DNA of 64,000 bases from positions 1-64,000 of the forward strand of contig JABISG010000075.1 in the NCBI GenBank assembly GCA_018699955.1, in the 5' to 3' direction. The position numbers and the translations under genes were made by a program. Source of the DNA: Planctomycetaceae bacterium (lineage in GTDB: Bacteria > Planctomycetota > Planctomycetia > Planctomycetales > Planctomycetaceae). Under the pieces are notes generated by a model. It had not been told where the DNA came from and made no database searches. It saw only the letters and a list, made by a program, of their open reading frames with translations. Numbering within the stretch: the first letter of the stretch is position 1; each line of letters starts with the position of its first letter. Shown piece after piece: positions 23,285-29,767 of this stretch.

Positions 23285-24910
23285 ATGAAAACTGAAGAGA
23301 CGACCTCATCAATAATGCGATCACGTATGACGACTCGCTGGCTCGCGGGAGTGGTTCTTCTGCTGCAAACCACAGCCTTCGTTGGCAACTTGGCAGCAGC
23401 CGAGTCCGCACCGTTTCCTGGGAAAAAGAGCGAATGGAACGGCTACGCGCGTTACGATTTTAGCGTCGATGGCAAACCGGTACTCGTTGTCGCCCCGAAG
23501 ACTCCAGCGACAGGTCGGCCGTGGGTCTGGCATGGCGAGTTCTTTGGCCACAAGCCGGCGCCGGATATTGCGCTGCTTGGCCAGGGGTTTCACATCGTCT
23601 ACATGCGCGTTCCCAACATGCTGGGAGCTCCACGAGCGGTGAAGCATTGGGACGCTTTCTATAAGGAGTTAACAGAGAAGTACGGTTTCGCGAAGAAGGC
23701 CGCACTCGTCGGCCTCAGTCGTGGTGGGTTGTATTGTTACAACTGGGCGGCCGCCAATCCGAAAAAGGTGGCCTGCATTTACGGTGACGCACCGGTGTGC
23801 GACTTCAGAAGTTGGCCGGGCGGTATGGGAAAAGGAAAAGGCAGTCCGCGCGATTGGCAACTCGTGCTGGAGACTTACGGTTTCAAGAGCGAAGCCGAGG
23901 CGTTGGCTTACGCCAGGAATCCGGTCGATAATTTGGAGCCGTTGGCCAAGGCCGGCGTGCCGTTGCTTCATGTTTATGGCGAAGCCGACAAGGTTGTGCC
24001 GTGGGACGAAAACACGGGTGTCATCGCCGAGCGTTACCGCAAGTTGGGTGGCTCGATCAAACTGATCGCCAAACCGGGCATCGGTCATCATCCGCATGGG
24101 CTGAAAGATTCCACGCCGATTGTCGAGTTCATTGCGAAGCACGCGGCAGTGAAGCGATCTGTCCAAGCGAAGCCGGTGAAGAAACTGATTCTTCCGGGCG
24201 AGTCGTTTCTGATTAACGGTCGGCCCGCGTTCATTTTGTGGCCGCCGGAGGAAAAACGACAGAAGCCGCAGCCCTGGATTTTGTACGCCCCGACGCTGCC
24301 GGGGTTGCCCGATCGGCACGAGATATGGATGCACGAGCAGTTTCTCGCAGCCGGTGTGGCCGTTGCAGGCATCGATATTGGCGAAGCACACGGCAGCCCC
24401 GCAGGTCAGAAACATTTTACGGCTCTGTATCGCGAGTTGACCGGAGAACGCGGCTTCGCAGCCAAGCCCTGTTTGCTGGGGCGCAGTCGCGGCGGCGTCT
24501 GGGTCAGCAGTTGGGCGGTTCACAATGCGGACAAAGTGGCCGGCCTCGCAGGCATCTACCCGGTGTTCGATTTGCGAAGTTATCCCGGTGTAAAGCGAGC
24601 CGCCCCGGCTTACGGTCTGAAGCCAGCGGAGCTGGATGCCACGCTCGACCAACACAATCCCATCGCAAACATCCATGTGCTGGCCAAGGCTAAGGTGCCC
24701 GTGTTCATCATTCATGGCGATAGCGACAAGGTCGTGCCATTGAAAGACAACTCAGCCATGTTTGTCGAGCGGTACAAACAAGCAAAGGCCGGCGACATCG
24801 TAGAACTGGTCGTTGCCGAGGGCCAAGGCCACAATTATTGGCCGGGCTTCTTTCATTGCCAGAAGTTGATCGACTTTGCAATTCGGCGGGCGAAGTCCGA
24901 AAGTCATTGA
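23285..24910 (+). CDS. Secreted protein with two tandem alpha/beta hydrolase domains
   Basis: The protein has a signal peptide (TRWLAGVVLLLQTTAFVGNLAAA). Two similar hydrolase domains of about 250 residues each follow. Domain 1 has GLSRGGLY (nucleophile), YGEADKVVPWDENT (acid) and GIGHHPHG (histidine). Domain 2 has GRSRGGVWV, HGDSDKVVPLKDNS and GQGHNYWPG. Both triads are complete, so both halves could be active after an internal duplication. The likely class is esterase or dipeptidyl-peptidase-like; the substrate is unknown. ATG 23285 is preferred to 23261. Confidence 0.85.
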   Translation: MKTEETTSSIMRSRMTTRWLAGVVLLLQTTAFVGNLAAAESAPFPGKKSEWNGYARYDFSVDGKPVLVVAPKTPATGRPWVWHGEFFGHKPAPDIALLGQGFHIVYMRVPNMLGAPRAVKHWDAFYKELTEKYGFAKKAALVGLSRGGLYCYNWAAANPKKVACIYGDAPVCDFRSWPGGMGKGKGSPRDWQLVLETYGFKSEAEALAYARNPVDNLEPLAKAGVPLLHVYGEADKVVPWDENTGVIAERYRKLGGSIKLIAKPGIGHHPHGLKDSTPIVEFIAKHAAVKRSVQAKPVKKLILPGESFLINGRPAFILWPPEEKRQKPQPWILYAPTLPGLPDRHEIWMHEQFLAAGVAVAGIDIGEAHGSPAGQKHFTALYRELTGERGFAAKPCLLGRSRGGVWVSSWAVHNADKVAGLAGIYPVFDLRSYPGVKRAAPAYGLKPAELDATLDQHNPIANIHVLAKAKVPVFIIHGDSDKVVPLKDNSAMFVERYKQAKAGDIVELVVAEGQGHNYWPGFFHCQKLIDFAIRRAKSESH

Positions 24911-24979
24911 AGTGAATTTGTTATTTTTCAACCAGCACCATTGGGCAACCAAATGAACAATTCAGGAAGGCCGTTTCCG

Positions 24980-25912
24980 ATGACGCGTTTCGTTCTTCTA
25001 CTGTCGTTGGTCTTCGCCACGACATCGACCGCCCTTGCCGAGGGGACCGTTAAGGTCTTTATCCTCGCCGGCCAATCGAATATGCAAGGCCACGGCAAGG
25101 TGCAGGTGGAACAGAAAGCGAACCAGGGCAAAGGCTCGCTGGAATGGCTTGTAAAAAATCCCGGCACGACAAAGCAGTTCAAACATCTGGTGGATACCAA
25201 AGGCAAGTGGATTGCCCGCGACGATGTCCAAATCTGGTATCTCGGGCGCAAGGGAAATCTGTCGCCAAAGTACGGATTTCGTGAAGGTTTCATCGGGCCG
25301 GAATTGGGCTTTGGGCATGTCGTCGGCAATGCGCTCGATGAACCGGTGTTGCTGATCAAACTTGCCTGGGGTGGAAAGAGTCTGGCGAAGGATTTCCGTC
25401 CGCCGAGTTCCGGCGGTGAGGTCGGACCGTATTACAAGGAACTGCTGAAACTCACCCGACAAGTCATGGGCGACGCCGAAACGCTGTTCCCTCAATACGC
25501 CGATCACAAGTTGGAGTTGATTGGTCTTGGCTGGCACCAGGGCTGGAACGATCGCGTCAACCAGACTTTTAATGACGCCTACGAAGCCAACATGGCCAAC
25601 TTCATTCGTGACATCCGCAAGGATCTCGGCAGACCGAAGTTGCCGTTCGTCATCGCCGAGACCGGCATGAGCGGTCGGGCGGAAAAACATCCGCGGGCGC
25701 TCTCACTGATGAAAGCACAAGCGGCCGTGGCGAAGCACAAAGAGTTTCGCGGCAATGTGGCGTTCGTTGGCACGAAGGATTTCTTCCGACCGAAGGACCA
25801 ATCTCCAAACGGACAAGCCTACCATTGGAACAGCAACGCCGAGACTCACTACCTCATTGGTGATGGCATGGGAAAGGCTATGTTGAGTTTGTTGAACGCT
25901 GAAAAGCCGTAG
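24980..25912 (+). CDS. Secreted SGNH-type carbohydrate esterase (sialate O-acetylesterase-like)
   Basis: An AGGAAGG ribosome binding site supports the ATG at 24980. After a signal peptide (FVLLLSLVFATTSTALA) the mature protein begins with the block I motif KVFILAGQSNMQGHG, whose Ser is the nucleophile. It continues with LIKLAWGGKSL, GLGWHQGWNDR and the C-terminal block HWNSNAETHYLIGDGM, which holds the catalytic His. This is the DUF303/SASA family, which deacetylates polysaccharides. At 310 residues it is a single-domain enzyme. It follows the double hydrolase gene by 69 nt, so an operon is plausible. Confidence 0.88.
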   Translation: MTRFVLLLSLVFATTSTALAEGTVKVFILAGQSNMQGHGKVQVEQKANQGKGSLEWLVKNPGTTKQFKHLVDTKGKWIARDDVQIWYLGRKGNLSPKYGFREGFIGPELGFGHVVGNALDEPVLLIKLAWGGKSLAKDFRPPSSGGEVGPYYKELLKLTRQVMGDAETLFPQYADHKLELIGLGWHQGWNDRVNQTFNDAYEANMANFIRDIRKDLGRPKLPFVIAETGMSGRAEKHPRALSLMKAQAAVAKHKEFRGNVAFVGTKDFFRPKDQSPNGQAYHWNSNAETHYLIGDGMGKAMLSLLNAEKP

Positions 25913-25995
25913 GATGAAAACAAGTTTGAATTGCGGCTGACGCGAACCAACGGGCTGCGCTCTAATTCAGCAACACAAGAGAAACAGGAACCCCA

Positions 25996-27225
25996 ATGGC
26001 AGGAATTTCGTTTGCCGGCAACATACGGCGATTGATTCTGGCAGCAAGTGTTCTGTTAACGCCGTCAATCGTTCCTGCCGTTCACGCAGACGGTCACGCT
26101 GCGGGTACCGTTTCGATTAGCACCGCTTTCCCCGGCGGCAACGCCACAGTAACAGACAACAAGGGAGGCTCGGTGCACGTGGCGCCCGATTTGCGTGGCG
26201 GCAGACCCTGGTTCTATTGGTGTTTCGAGGCGACATCGAAACAGCCGAGACGAGTGCACTTTGTCTTTCCAGAAAAAGTGGCCGGCTTCAAGAACGGTGC
26301 CATCGGGAATCAAGGCCCGGCGATCAGCGTTGACTTGGGCAAGACCTGGAAATGGATGGGGACAGATCACGTCAACGGCAGTTCGTTCTCTTACGACTTT
26401 ACAAAGACGAATGAGCGAGTCCGTTTCGCGGTGACAATTCCCTATCTGCAAACGGATCTTCGCGTATTCCTCAAGCGGAACAGATCCAATCCGCATCTCA
26501 AGGCAAGTGTCCTGACGAAGAGCCGAAACGGGCGCGACGTTGAGTTGCTGCAGGTTGGTACGCCGGGACCTAATGTGAAAGCGATGCTGGTGACCGGAAG
26601 GCACCACGCAACTGAAACCATTGCCAGCTATGTGCTGGAAGGGTTCCTGCAAGGGGCCATATCGGAGAGTGAACTTGCCAAAGAGTTTCGCGAGAAGTAC
26701 GTACTCTATGCGGTTCCGTTTGTGGATAAGGACGGCGTCGAAGAAGGCGATCAGGGCAAGAATCGCAGGCCGCACGATCACAATCGTGATTACGGCGACA
26801 AAAGCATCTACCCTGAAATTCAGGCCATCAAGAAGTTGGACAAGGAAAGAAGCTTCCGCTTCGCCTTGGACTTTCATTGCCCAACGCTGGTGATGAATGA
26901 CCATCAGGTGATGTATTTTGTCGGGGCCAAAGATCATCCCAGGTACAATTTTCAAAACGTCTCGGAGTTTGCCGGCTGGATTAAGAAAGGTCTGCCGAAA
27001 AATGCGCCGGTCGGGCCGTACGTCTGGTTGAGATCCGCCAAGACACCGACGCCCATGAACTCCCATTACTTCGGATTCAAGAAGGGGACAATCATGGCGG
27101 CCACCTTGGAGATACCTTTTGCGCCACCGAAAAAAGCGACCGATCCCGCCAGTTGCCGCAAGTACGGGCAGGTGATACTTGGTGCCTGGGTCAACACGCA
27201 CTTCATCGCGTCGGACGACAAATAG
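25996..27225 (+). CDS. Secreted M14-family zinc carboxypeptidase-like protein
   Basis: The 409-residue protein has an N-terminal signal peptide and a beta-rich N-terminal domain (about 40-180). An M14 peptidase domain follows: zinc ligands in GRHHATE (HxxE) and DFHCP, a substrate-binding Asn-Arg in DHNRDYG, and the catalytic Glu in ATLEIPF. All expected residues are present, so it is probably active, with unknown substrate. It is the third secreted hydrolase in a row. Confidence 0.85.
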   Translation: MAGISFAGNIRRLILAASVLLTPSIVPAVHADGHAAGTVSISTAFPGGNATVTDNKGGSVHVAPDLRGGRPWFYWCFEATSKQPRRVHFVFPEKVAGFKNGAIGNQGPAISVDLGKTWKWMGTDHVNGSSFSYDFTKTNERVRFAVTIPYLQTDLRVFLKRNRSNPHLKASVLTKSRNGRDVELLQVGTPGPNVKAMLVTGRHHATETIASYVLEGFLQGAISESELAKEFREKYVLYAVPFVDKDGVEEGDQGKNRRPHDHNRDYGDKSIYPEIQAIKKLDKERSFRFALDFHCPTLVMNDHQVMYFVGAKDHPRYNFQNVSEFAGWIKKGLPKNAPVGPYVWLRSAKTPTPMNSHYFGFKKGTIMAATLEIPFAPPKKATDPASCRKYGQVILGAWVNTHFIASDDK

Positions 27226-27254
27226 CCACGGGCGATGGATGACAGGAAGCGACT

Positions 27255-27731
27255 GTGCCGGAGATCTCCGCCTACCACGAAGCCGGCCACGCTTTCATCG
27301 CGATCTACGTCGGTGCGCGCGTCCGCTCTGTCACTGTCGATCCTGATTGGGACGACGGCCCCAAGCGTCACGGTGACGCACAGATTGAGTGGCCGACTGC
27401 CCAATTCACCGATCAGGAGTTCTGTGAGAAGTCGATCCTGGTGGCGCTCGCCGGTCCCGTGGCGGAAATGATTCACAGCGGCAATCCGTTTCACCCCGCT
27501 ATGGTGGCGGAATGGGCGGCCGACTGGTCGGCAGCGTGGGAACTGGCGGCCGCTTTTCACGCCAACGAAAAGCGCCGCATGACGTACCTGGAGCAAACGA
27601 CCATCGGGCTCTACCAGACGATGCAGCGCGACGATTCTTGGGCCGCCCTGGCTGCCATTGTCGATCATCTGCTTGCCCATGAAACGTTGGAAGGCGAAGA
27701 GGTCGAAGAAATCGTGAGACAGTGGCTGTGA
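27255..27731 (+). CDS. Small HEAGH metalloprotease-like protein
   Basis: This 158-residue protein opens MPEISAYHEAGHAFIAIYVG from a GTG codon. It carries an HExxH zinc motif in the M41/FtsH-peptidase-like form HEAGH, and a helical segment VALAGPVAEMI typical of that fold. There is no ATPase domain and no membrane segment. Only 29 nt separate it from the preceding peptidase gene. The target is unknown. Confidence 0.7.
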   Translation: MPEISAYHEAGHAFIAIYVGARVRSVTVDPDWDDGPKRHGDAQIEWPTAQFTDQEFCEKSILVALAGPVAEMIHSGNPFHPAMVAEWAADWSAAWELAAAFHANEKRRMTYLEQTTIGLYQTMQRDDSWAALAAIVDHLLAHETLEGEEVEEIVRQWL

Positions 27732-28073
27732 TTGCCGGTTGTGTTTTCAACAATCTGTCCATGTCGGCGAAAATCCTGTGAACCTTTTGCCGGCTGCTGC
27801 GTCTAATGGTTCAGAACGATGACAAAACGCGGCCCGGTCTGGCCACATGATCGAGGAAACGGGAACAATGATGTCGTTACGACCGAGTCTCACCTGCGAA
27901 CCCCAAGGCACAGGGCCGTTTGCCGCCCCTCTGTTAATACAACAGAGGCAATCGGTGAATACGTCTTCCCTGCATCCTTTGCGCTTGTGACACTTGGTCG
28001 ATCCTGCCTGGAATCAACCATAACCCGGTGTCGCAAGACAGCGGGTTTTTTCGTAGGCATTGAACATCGACAT
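27732..28073. other. Non-coding leader region, possible small RNA
   Basis: These 342 nt have no credible ORF but contain a hairpin CTCTGTT-AATAC-AACAGAG (27929-27947). They also hold complementary segments (GATCGA near 27848 and TCGATC near 27998) and a strong terminator at 28022-28051. A terminator about 290 nt after the last stop codon suggests a structured RNA gene here. The family was not recognised. Confidence 0.35.
28022..28051 (+). terminator. Rho-independent terminator before the tRNA array
   Basis: AACCCG-G-TGTC-GCAA-GACA-G-CGGGTT followed by a T run makes a stem capped by a GCAA tetraloop. It isolates the tRNA array from upstream transcription. Confidence 0.85.
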
Positions 28074-28145
28074 GGGCTGGTAGCTGAGATGGTTTAGCGG
28101 CGGTTTGAAGAACCGCAGACGAGGATTCGAGCGCCTCCCGGCCCA
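28074..28145 (+). tRNA. tRNA-Phe (GAA)
   Basis: Acceptor GGGCTGG pairs with CCGGCCC; the anticodon arm is GCGGT-TTGAAGA-ACCGC with GAA at 28107-28109. The T-stem is GAGGA/GCCTC with an A-G mismatch where the conserved G53-C61 pair should be. Discriminator A, no encoded CCA. First gene of the array. Confidence 0.85.
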
Positions 28146-28216
28146 CTTGCAACGGAACCGACCGCCTTCTGCGCGCGGTTGCTTCCGGAGTTCCTTGGCA
28201 ATTTGAATGACCAATT

Positions 28217-28287
28217 GCGCCCATGATGTAGCGGCAGCCTACTGCCTTGCCATGGCGGAAGTGCGGGTTCGACTCCCGCTGGGCGCT
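28217..28287 (+). tRNA. tRNA-Gly (GCC)
   Basis: Acceptor GCGCCCA/TGGGCGC; anticodon arm CTGCC-TTGCCAT-GGCGG with GCC at 28249-28251; T-arm GCGGG-TTCGACT-CCCGC; discriminator T, as in bacterial Gly tRNAs. The D-arm is irregular (TAG-CTA only). Confidence 0.85.
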
Positions 28288-28308
28288 TCTTCTGAGAGGA
28301 AGAGACTT

Positions 28309-28367
28309 GGAGATAAGGAGAGGGGAGTGAATCAAGTTGCTCGCCCAGTCTCATCCTCTCCTTATTT
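28309..28367. repeat. Imperfect inverted repeat in the tRNA spacer
   Basis: GATAAGGAGAGG and CCTCTCCTTAT lie about 33 nt apart in the spacer between tRNA-Gly and tRNA-Asn and can form a long hairpin. A processing or structural role is possible. Confidence 0.5.
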
Positions 28368-28372
28368 CAGAA

Positions 28373-28447
28373 TGCGGTGGGTCCCGTGTTGGTACGGGAA
28401 GGCGGCTGTTAACCGTTTTGGCGCAGGTTCGATTCCTGCCACCGCAG
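28373..28447 (+). tRNA. tRNA-Asn (GTT)
   Basis: Acceptor TGCGGTG/CACCGCA; D-arm TCCC-GTGTTGGTAC-GGGA; anticodon arm GGCGG-CTGTTAA-CCGTT with GTT at 28408-28410; T-arm GCAGG-TTCGATT-CCTGC; discriminator G. Confidence 0.88.
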
Positions 28448-28459
28448 CTGTGCGATTAC

Positions 28460-28544
28460 GGAAGGGCAAGCCAACGGGCGATGGCACCCGCTTCGAAAGC
28501 GGACGAGCTTCACAGCCTTGAGGGTTCGACTCCCTCTCCTTCCG
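28460..28544 (+). tRNA. tRNA-Ser (CGA)
   Basis: A class II tRNA with a long variable arm. Acceptor GGAAGGG/TCCTTCC; anticodon loop TTCGAAA with CGA at 28494-28496; T-arm GAGGG-TTCGACT-CCCTC; discriminator G, as usual for Ser. Confidence 0.88.
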
Positions 28545-28553
28545 CTACTGAAG

Positions 28554-28653
28554 GTGTCCTTGACCGAGCGGCAAAGGTGCCGGACTTCCGGGCACCGATT
28601 GGCCGAAAGGCCAGATTGGTCCGGCGAGGCGGGTTCGACTCCCGCAGGACACT
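28554..28653 (+). tRNA. tRNA-like gene with a 28-nt insertion in the anticodon loop, probably tRNA-Gly (TCC)
   Basis: Acceptor GTGTCCT (28554-28560) pairs with AGGACAC (28646-28652). The D-arm is ACC-GAGCGGCAAA-GGT and the T-arm GCGGG-TTCGACT-CCCGC. The anticodon stem is CCGGA (28580-28584) with TCCGG (28620-28624), five perfect pairs, but they enclose 35 nt instead of 7. The 28 extra nt contain the hairpin TTGGCC-GAAA-GGCCAG. If the insert lies after position 37, the loop starts CTTCCG with anticodon TCC at 28587-28589. Discriminator T fits Gly. Removing the insert leaves a normal 72-nt tRNA. No bulge-helix-bulge was found. Reading it instead as one tRNA with a long variable arm gives no consistent anticodon stem. 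Confidence 0.7.
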
Positions 28654-28701
28654 CTTGGCCCATCGTAAAACCGTTCATCATTCCAAATTCATCATTCAAA
28701 T

Positions 28702-28776
28702 TGCGGGGTAGTTTCTGCTGGTAGAAATGTGTGGCTTTGAACCACGCGTCCGCAGGTTCGATTCCTGCCCCCGCAA
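28702..28776 (+). tRNA. tRNA-Gln (TTG)
   Basis: Acceptor TGCGGGG/CCCCGCA; anticodon arm TGTGG-CTTTGAA-CCACG with TTG at 28737-28739; T-arm GCAGG-TTCGATT-CCTGC; discriminator A. The D-stem is TTTC/GAAA. Confidence 0.88.
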
Positions 28777-28805
28777 CTGACAGAGAAAACGGCAACAACA
28801 ACTAA

Positions 28806-28880
28806 TGCGGTGGGGCCTGTGCTGGTACGGGCTGGCGGCTCTGAACCGTTGTGACGTGGGTTCGATTCCTACCACCGCAA
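28806..28880 (+). tRNA. tRNA-Gln (CTG)
   Basis: Acceptor TGCGGTG/CACCGCA; anticodon arm GGCGG-CTCTGAA-CCGTT with CTG at 28841-28843; T-arm GTGGG-TTCGATT-CCTAC; discriminator A. Its backbone is close to the tRNA-Asn in this array, which suggests duplication and anticodon change. Confidence 0.87.
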
Positions 28881-28969
28881 CTGGAAGCGACGAAGGCGGA
28901 GAGACAAGGACAGAAAAGATTCACGCGAACCATTTCTTCCGCTTTTGTCTCTCGACTCTCAACTACCAA

Positions 28970-29038
28970 CGCGGGTGGGCCAGTGCCCATCGGAGTTTCA
29001 TACGCTCTGAACGCCGGGTGCGACACCCGGACCCGCAA
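28970..29038 (+). tRNA. tRNA-Met-like (CAT), minimal D-arm
   Basis: CGCGGGT pairs with ACCCGCA except for a C1-A72 mismatch, which is an initiator-tRNA hallmark. The D-arm is only GGGC-CAGT-GCCC, without the usual GG of the D-loop. The anticodon arm is GGAGT-TTCATAC-GCTCT with CAT at 28999-29001. The T-loop TGCGACA has G at position 55. Total length is 69 nt. It lacks the three G-C pairs of initiator anticodon stems, so initiator identity is doubtful. Confidence 0.65.
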
Positions 29039-29044
29039 TTTTCC

Positions 29045-29120
29045 GGCCAGGTACGCAAACAGGCAAAGCGGTCACGTTGAGGGCGTGGCGGTTTTGTGGG
29101 TTCGACTCCCACTCTGGTCA
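29045..29120 (+). tRNA. tRNA with GAG anticodon (Leu), short variable arm
   Basis: Acceptor GGCCAGG/TCTGGTC; D-stem CGC/GCG; anticodon arm TCACG-TTGAGGG-CGTGG with GAG at 29079-29081; T-arm GTGGG-TTCGACT-CCCAC; discriminator A. The variable region is only 7 nt (CGGTTTT), whereas bacterial Leu tRNAs are class II. Confidence 0.75.
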
Positions 29121-29161
29121 ATTCAAAAGCGGAATGCGGAACGAGGAGTGCAGCGTGGAAA

Positions 29162-29208
29162 CTACCGCCCTGCGCTCGGCTGACTTGGGTCAGCCGTGCT
29201 CGGTTGCT
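29162..29208 (+). repeat. CTACCGCCCTGCGCTCGGCTGA repeat, copy 1
   Basis: This 47-nt element centres on the hairpin GGCTGAC-TTGG-GTCAGCC (29178-29195). It runs up to the first bases of the tRNA-Val gene. A second copy (30800-30847) forms the middle of a tRNA-like gene. Confidence 0.85.
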
Positions 29209-29278
29209 TCCCGTGGTCCAACGGCGACGACACCTGCGTGACATGCAGGAGACGATGGTTCGATTCCATCCGGGATCA
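29207..29278 (+). tRNA. tRNA-Val (GAC), defective acceptor
   Basis: Anticodon arm CCTGC-GTGACAT-GCAGG with GAC at 29240-29242; T-arm GATGG-TTCGATT-CCATC; discriminator A. The acceptor 5' strand CTTCCCG faces CGGGATC, leaving C1-C72 and T2-T71 mismatches. The first two bases belong to the abutting repeat, which may have replaced the original GA. Confidence 0.7.
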
Positions 29279-29311
29279 CTGAAGAGGGCTGAGAGACCAG
29301 AGACACAACAT

Positions 29312-29383
29312 GGGCCTGCATGCCGATGGTGGCGACTGATCCTTGCAAGATCGGTGCGATGGGTTCGACTCCCATCAGGTCCA
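29312..29383 (+). tRNA. tRNA-Ala (TGC)
   Basis: Acceptor GGGCCTG/CAGGTCC; D-arm TGCC-GATGGT-GGCG; anticodon arm TGATC-CTTGCAA-GATCG with TGC at 29344-29346; T-arm GATGG-GTTCGAC-style stem GATGGG/CCCATC; discriminator A. Base pair 3-70 is G-T, the classic Ala identity element. Confidence 0.88.
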
Positions 29384-29391
29384 CTCGACCC

Positions 29392-29478
29392 GGAAGGTAA
29401 CCGAATTGGCTTAGGAGACTGGTTGCTAACCAGTTGCCCTGGAAACGGGGTTGGCGGGTTCGATTCCCCCACTTTCCG
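29392..29478 (+). tRNA. tRNA-Ser (GCT)
   Basis: Class II. Acceptor GGAAGGT/ACTTTCC; anticodon arm ACTGG-TTGCTAA-CCAGT with GCT at 29425-29427; long variable arm CCCTGGAAACGGGG; T-arm with one C-C mismatch; discriminator G. Confidence 0.88.
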
Positions 29479-29484
29479 CTGACT

Positions 29485-29556
29485 GGCCTGATGGTGAAAA
29501 GGAAATCATCCCGCGCTTCTAACGCGGTGTTCCGGGTTCGAATCCTGGTCGGGCTA
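29485..29556 (+). tRNA. tRNA-Arg (TCT)
   Basis: Acceptor GGCCTGA/TCGGGCT; D-arm GTGA-AAAGGAAA-TCAT; anticodon arm CCGCG-CTTCTAA-CGCGG with TCT at 29518-29520; T-arm CCGGG-TTCGAAT-CCTGG; discriminator A. Confidence 0.9.
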
Positions 29557-29572
29557 CTGTGAAAACAAGAAC

Positions 29573-29659
29573 GGAAGGGCCACCCGATTGGCGACGGGAA
29601 CCGGTTGGAAGCCGGTCGAGTACAAGCGTGCCTTGCGGGTTCGACTCCCGCTCCTTCCG
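29573..29659 (+). tRNA. tRNA-Ser (GGA)
   Basis: Class II. Acceptor GGAAGGG/TCCTTCC; anticodon arm ACCGG-TTGGAAG-CCGGT with GGA at 29607-29609; long variable arm; T-arm GCGGG-TTCGACT-CCCGC; discriminator G. Confidence 0.9.
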
Positions 29660-29661
29660 CT

Positions 29662-29737
29662 GTGACCGGGTCCGGTGCTGGTTTCCGGAGACAGACTGTG
29701 AATCTGTTCGGCGGCGGTTCGATTCCGCTCGGTCACC
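29662..29737 (+). tRNA. tRNA-His (GTG)
   Basis: Acceptor GTGACCG/CGGTCAC with discriminator C, as expected for His; anticodon arm ACAGA-CTGTGAA-TCTGT with GTG at 29698-29700; T-arm GGCGG-TTCGATT-CCGCT. The base before position 1 is T, so the G-1 normally encoded in bacterial tRNA-His is absent. Confidence 0.87.
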
Positions 29738-29767
29738 CTGTATGGGTTTTCAAATTGGAGAAAAGTG

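Noticed and set aside
24980-27731. Polysaccharide utilisation locus
   Set aside because: Secreted esterase, peptidases and hydrolases cluster here, but there are no SusC/D, glycoside hydrolase or sulfatase genes to support such a locus.
28580-28624. Archaeal-type bulge-helix-bulge intron
   Set aside because: No 4-bp helix flanked by two 3-nt bulges could be drawn at the presumed exon borders.
28554-28653. Selenocysteine tRNA (selC)
   Set aside because: Its length and GGACTTC segment recall selC, but there is no TCA anticodon and the acceptor is only 7 bp. It folds better as a 72-nt tRNA with an insertion.
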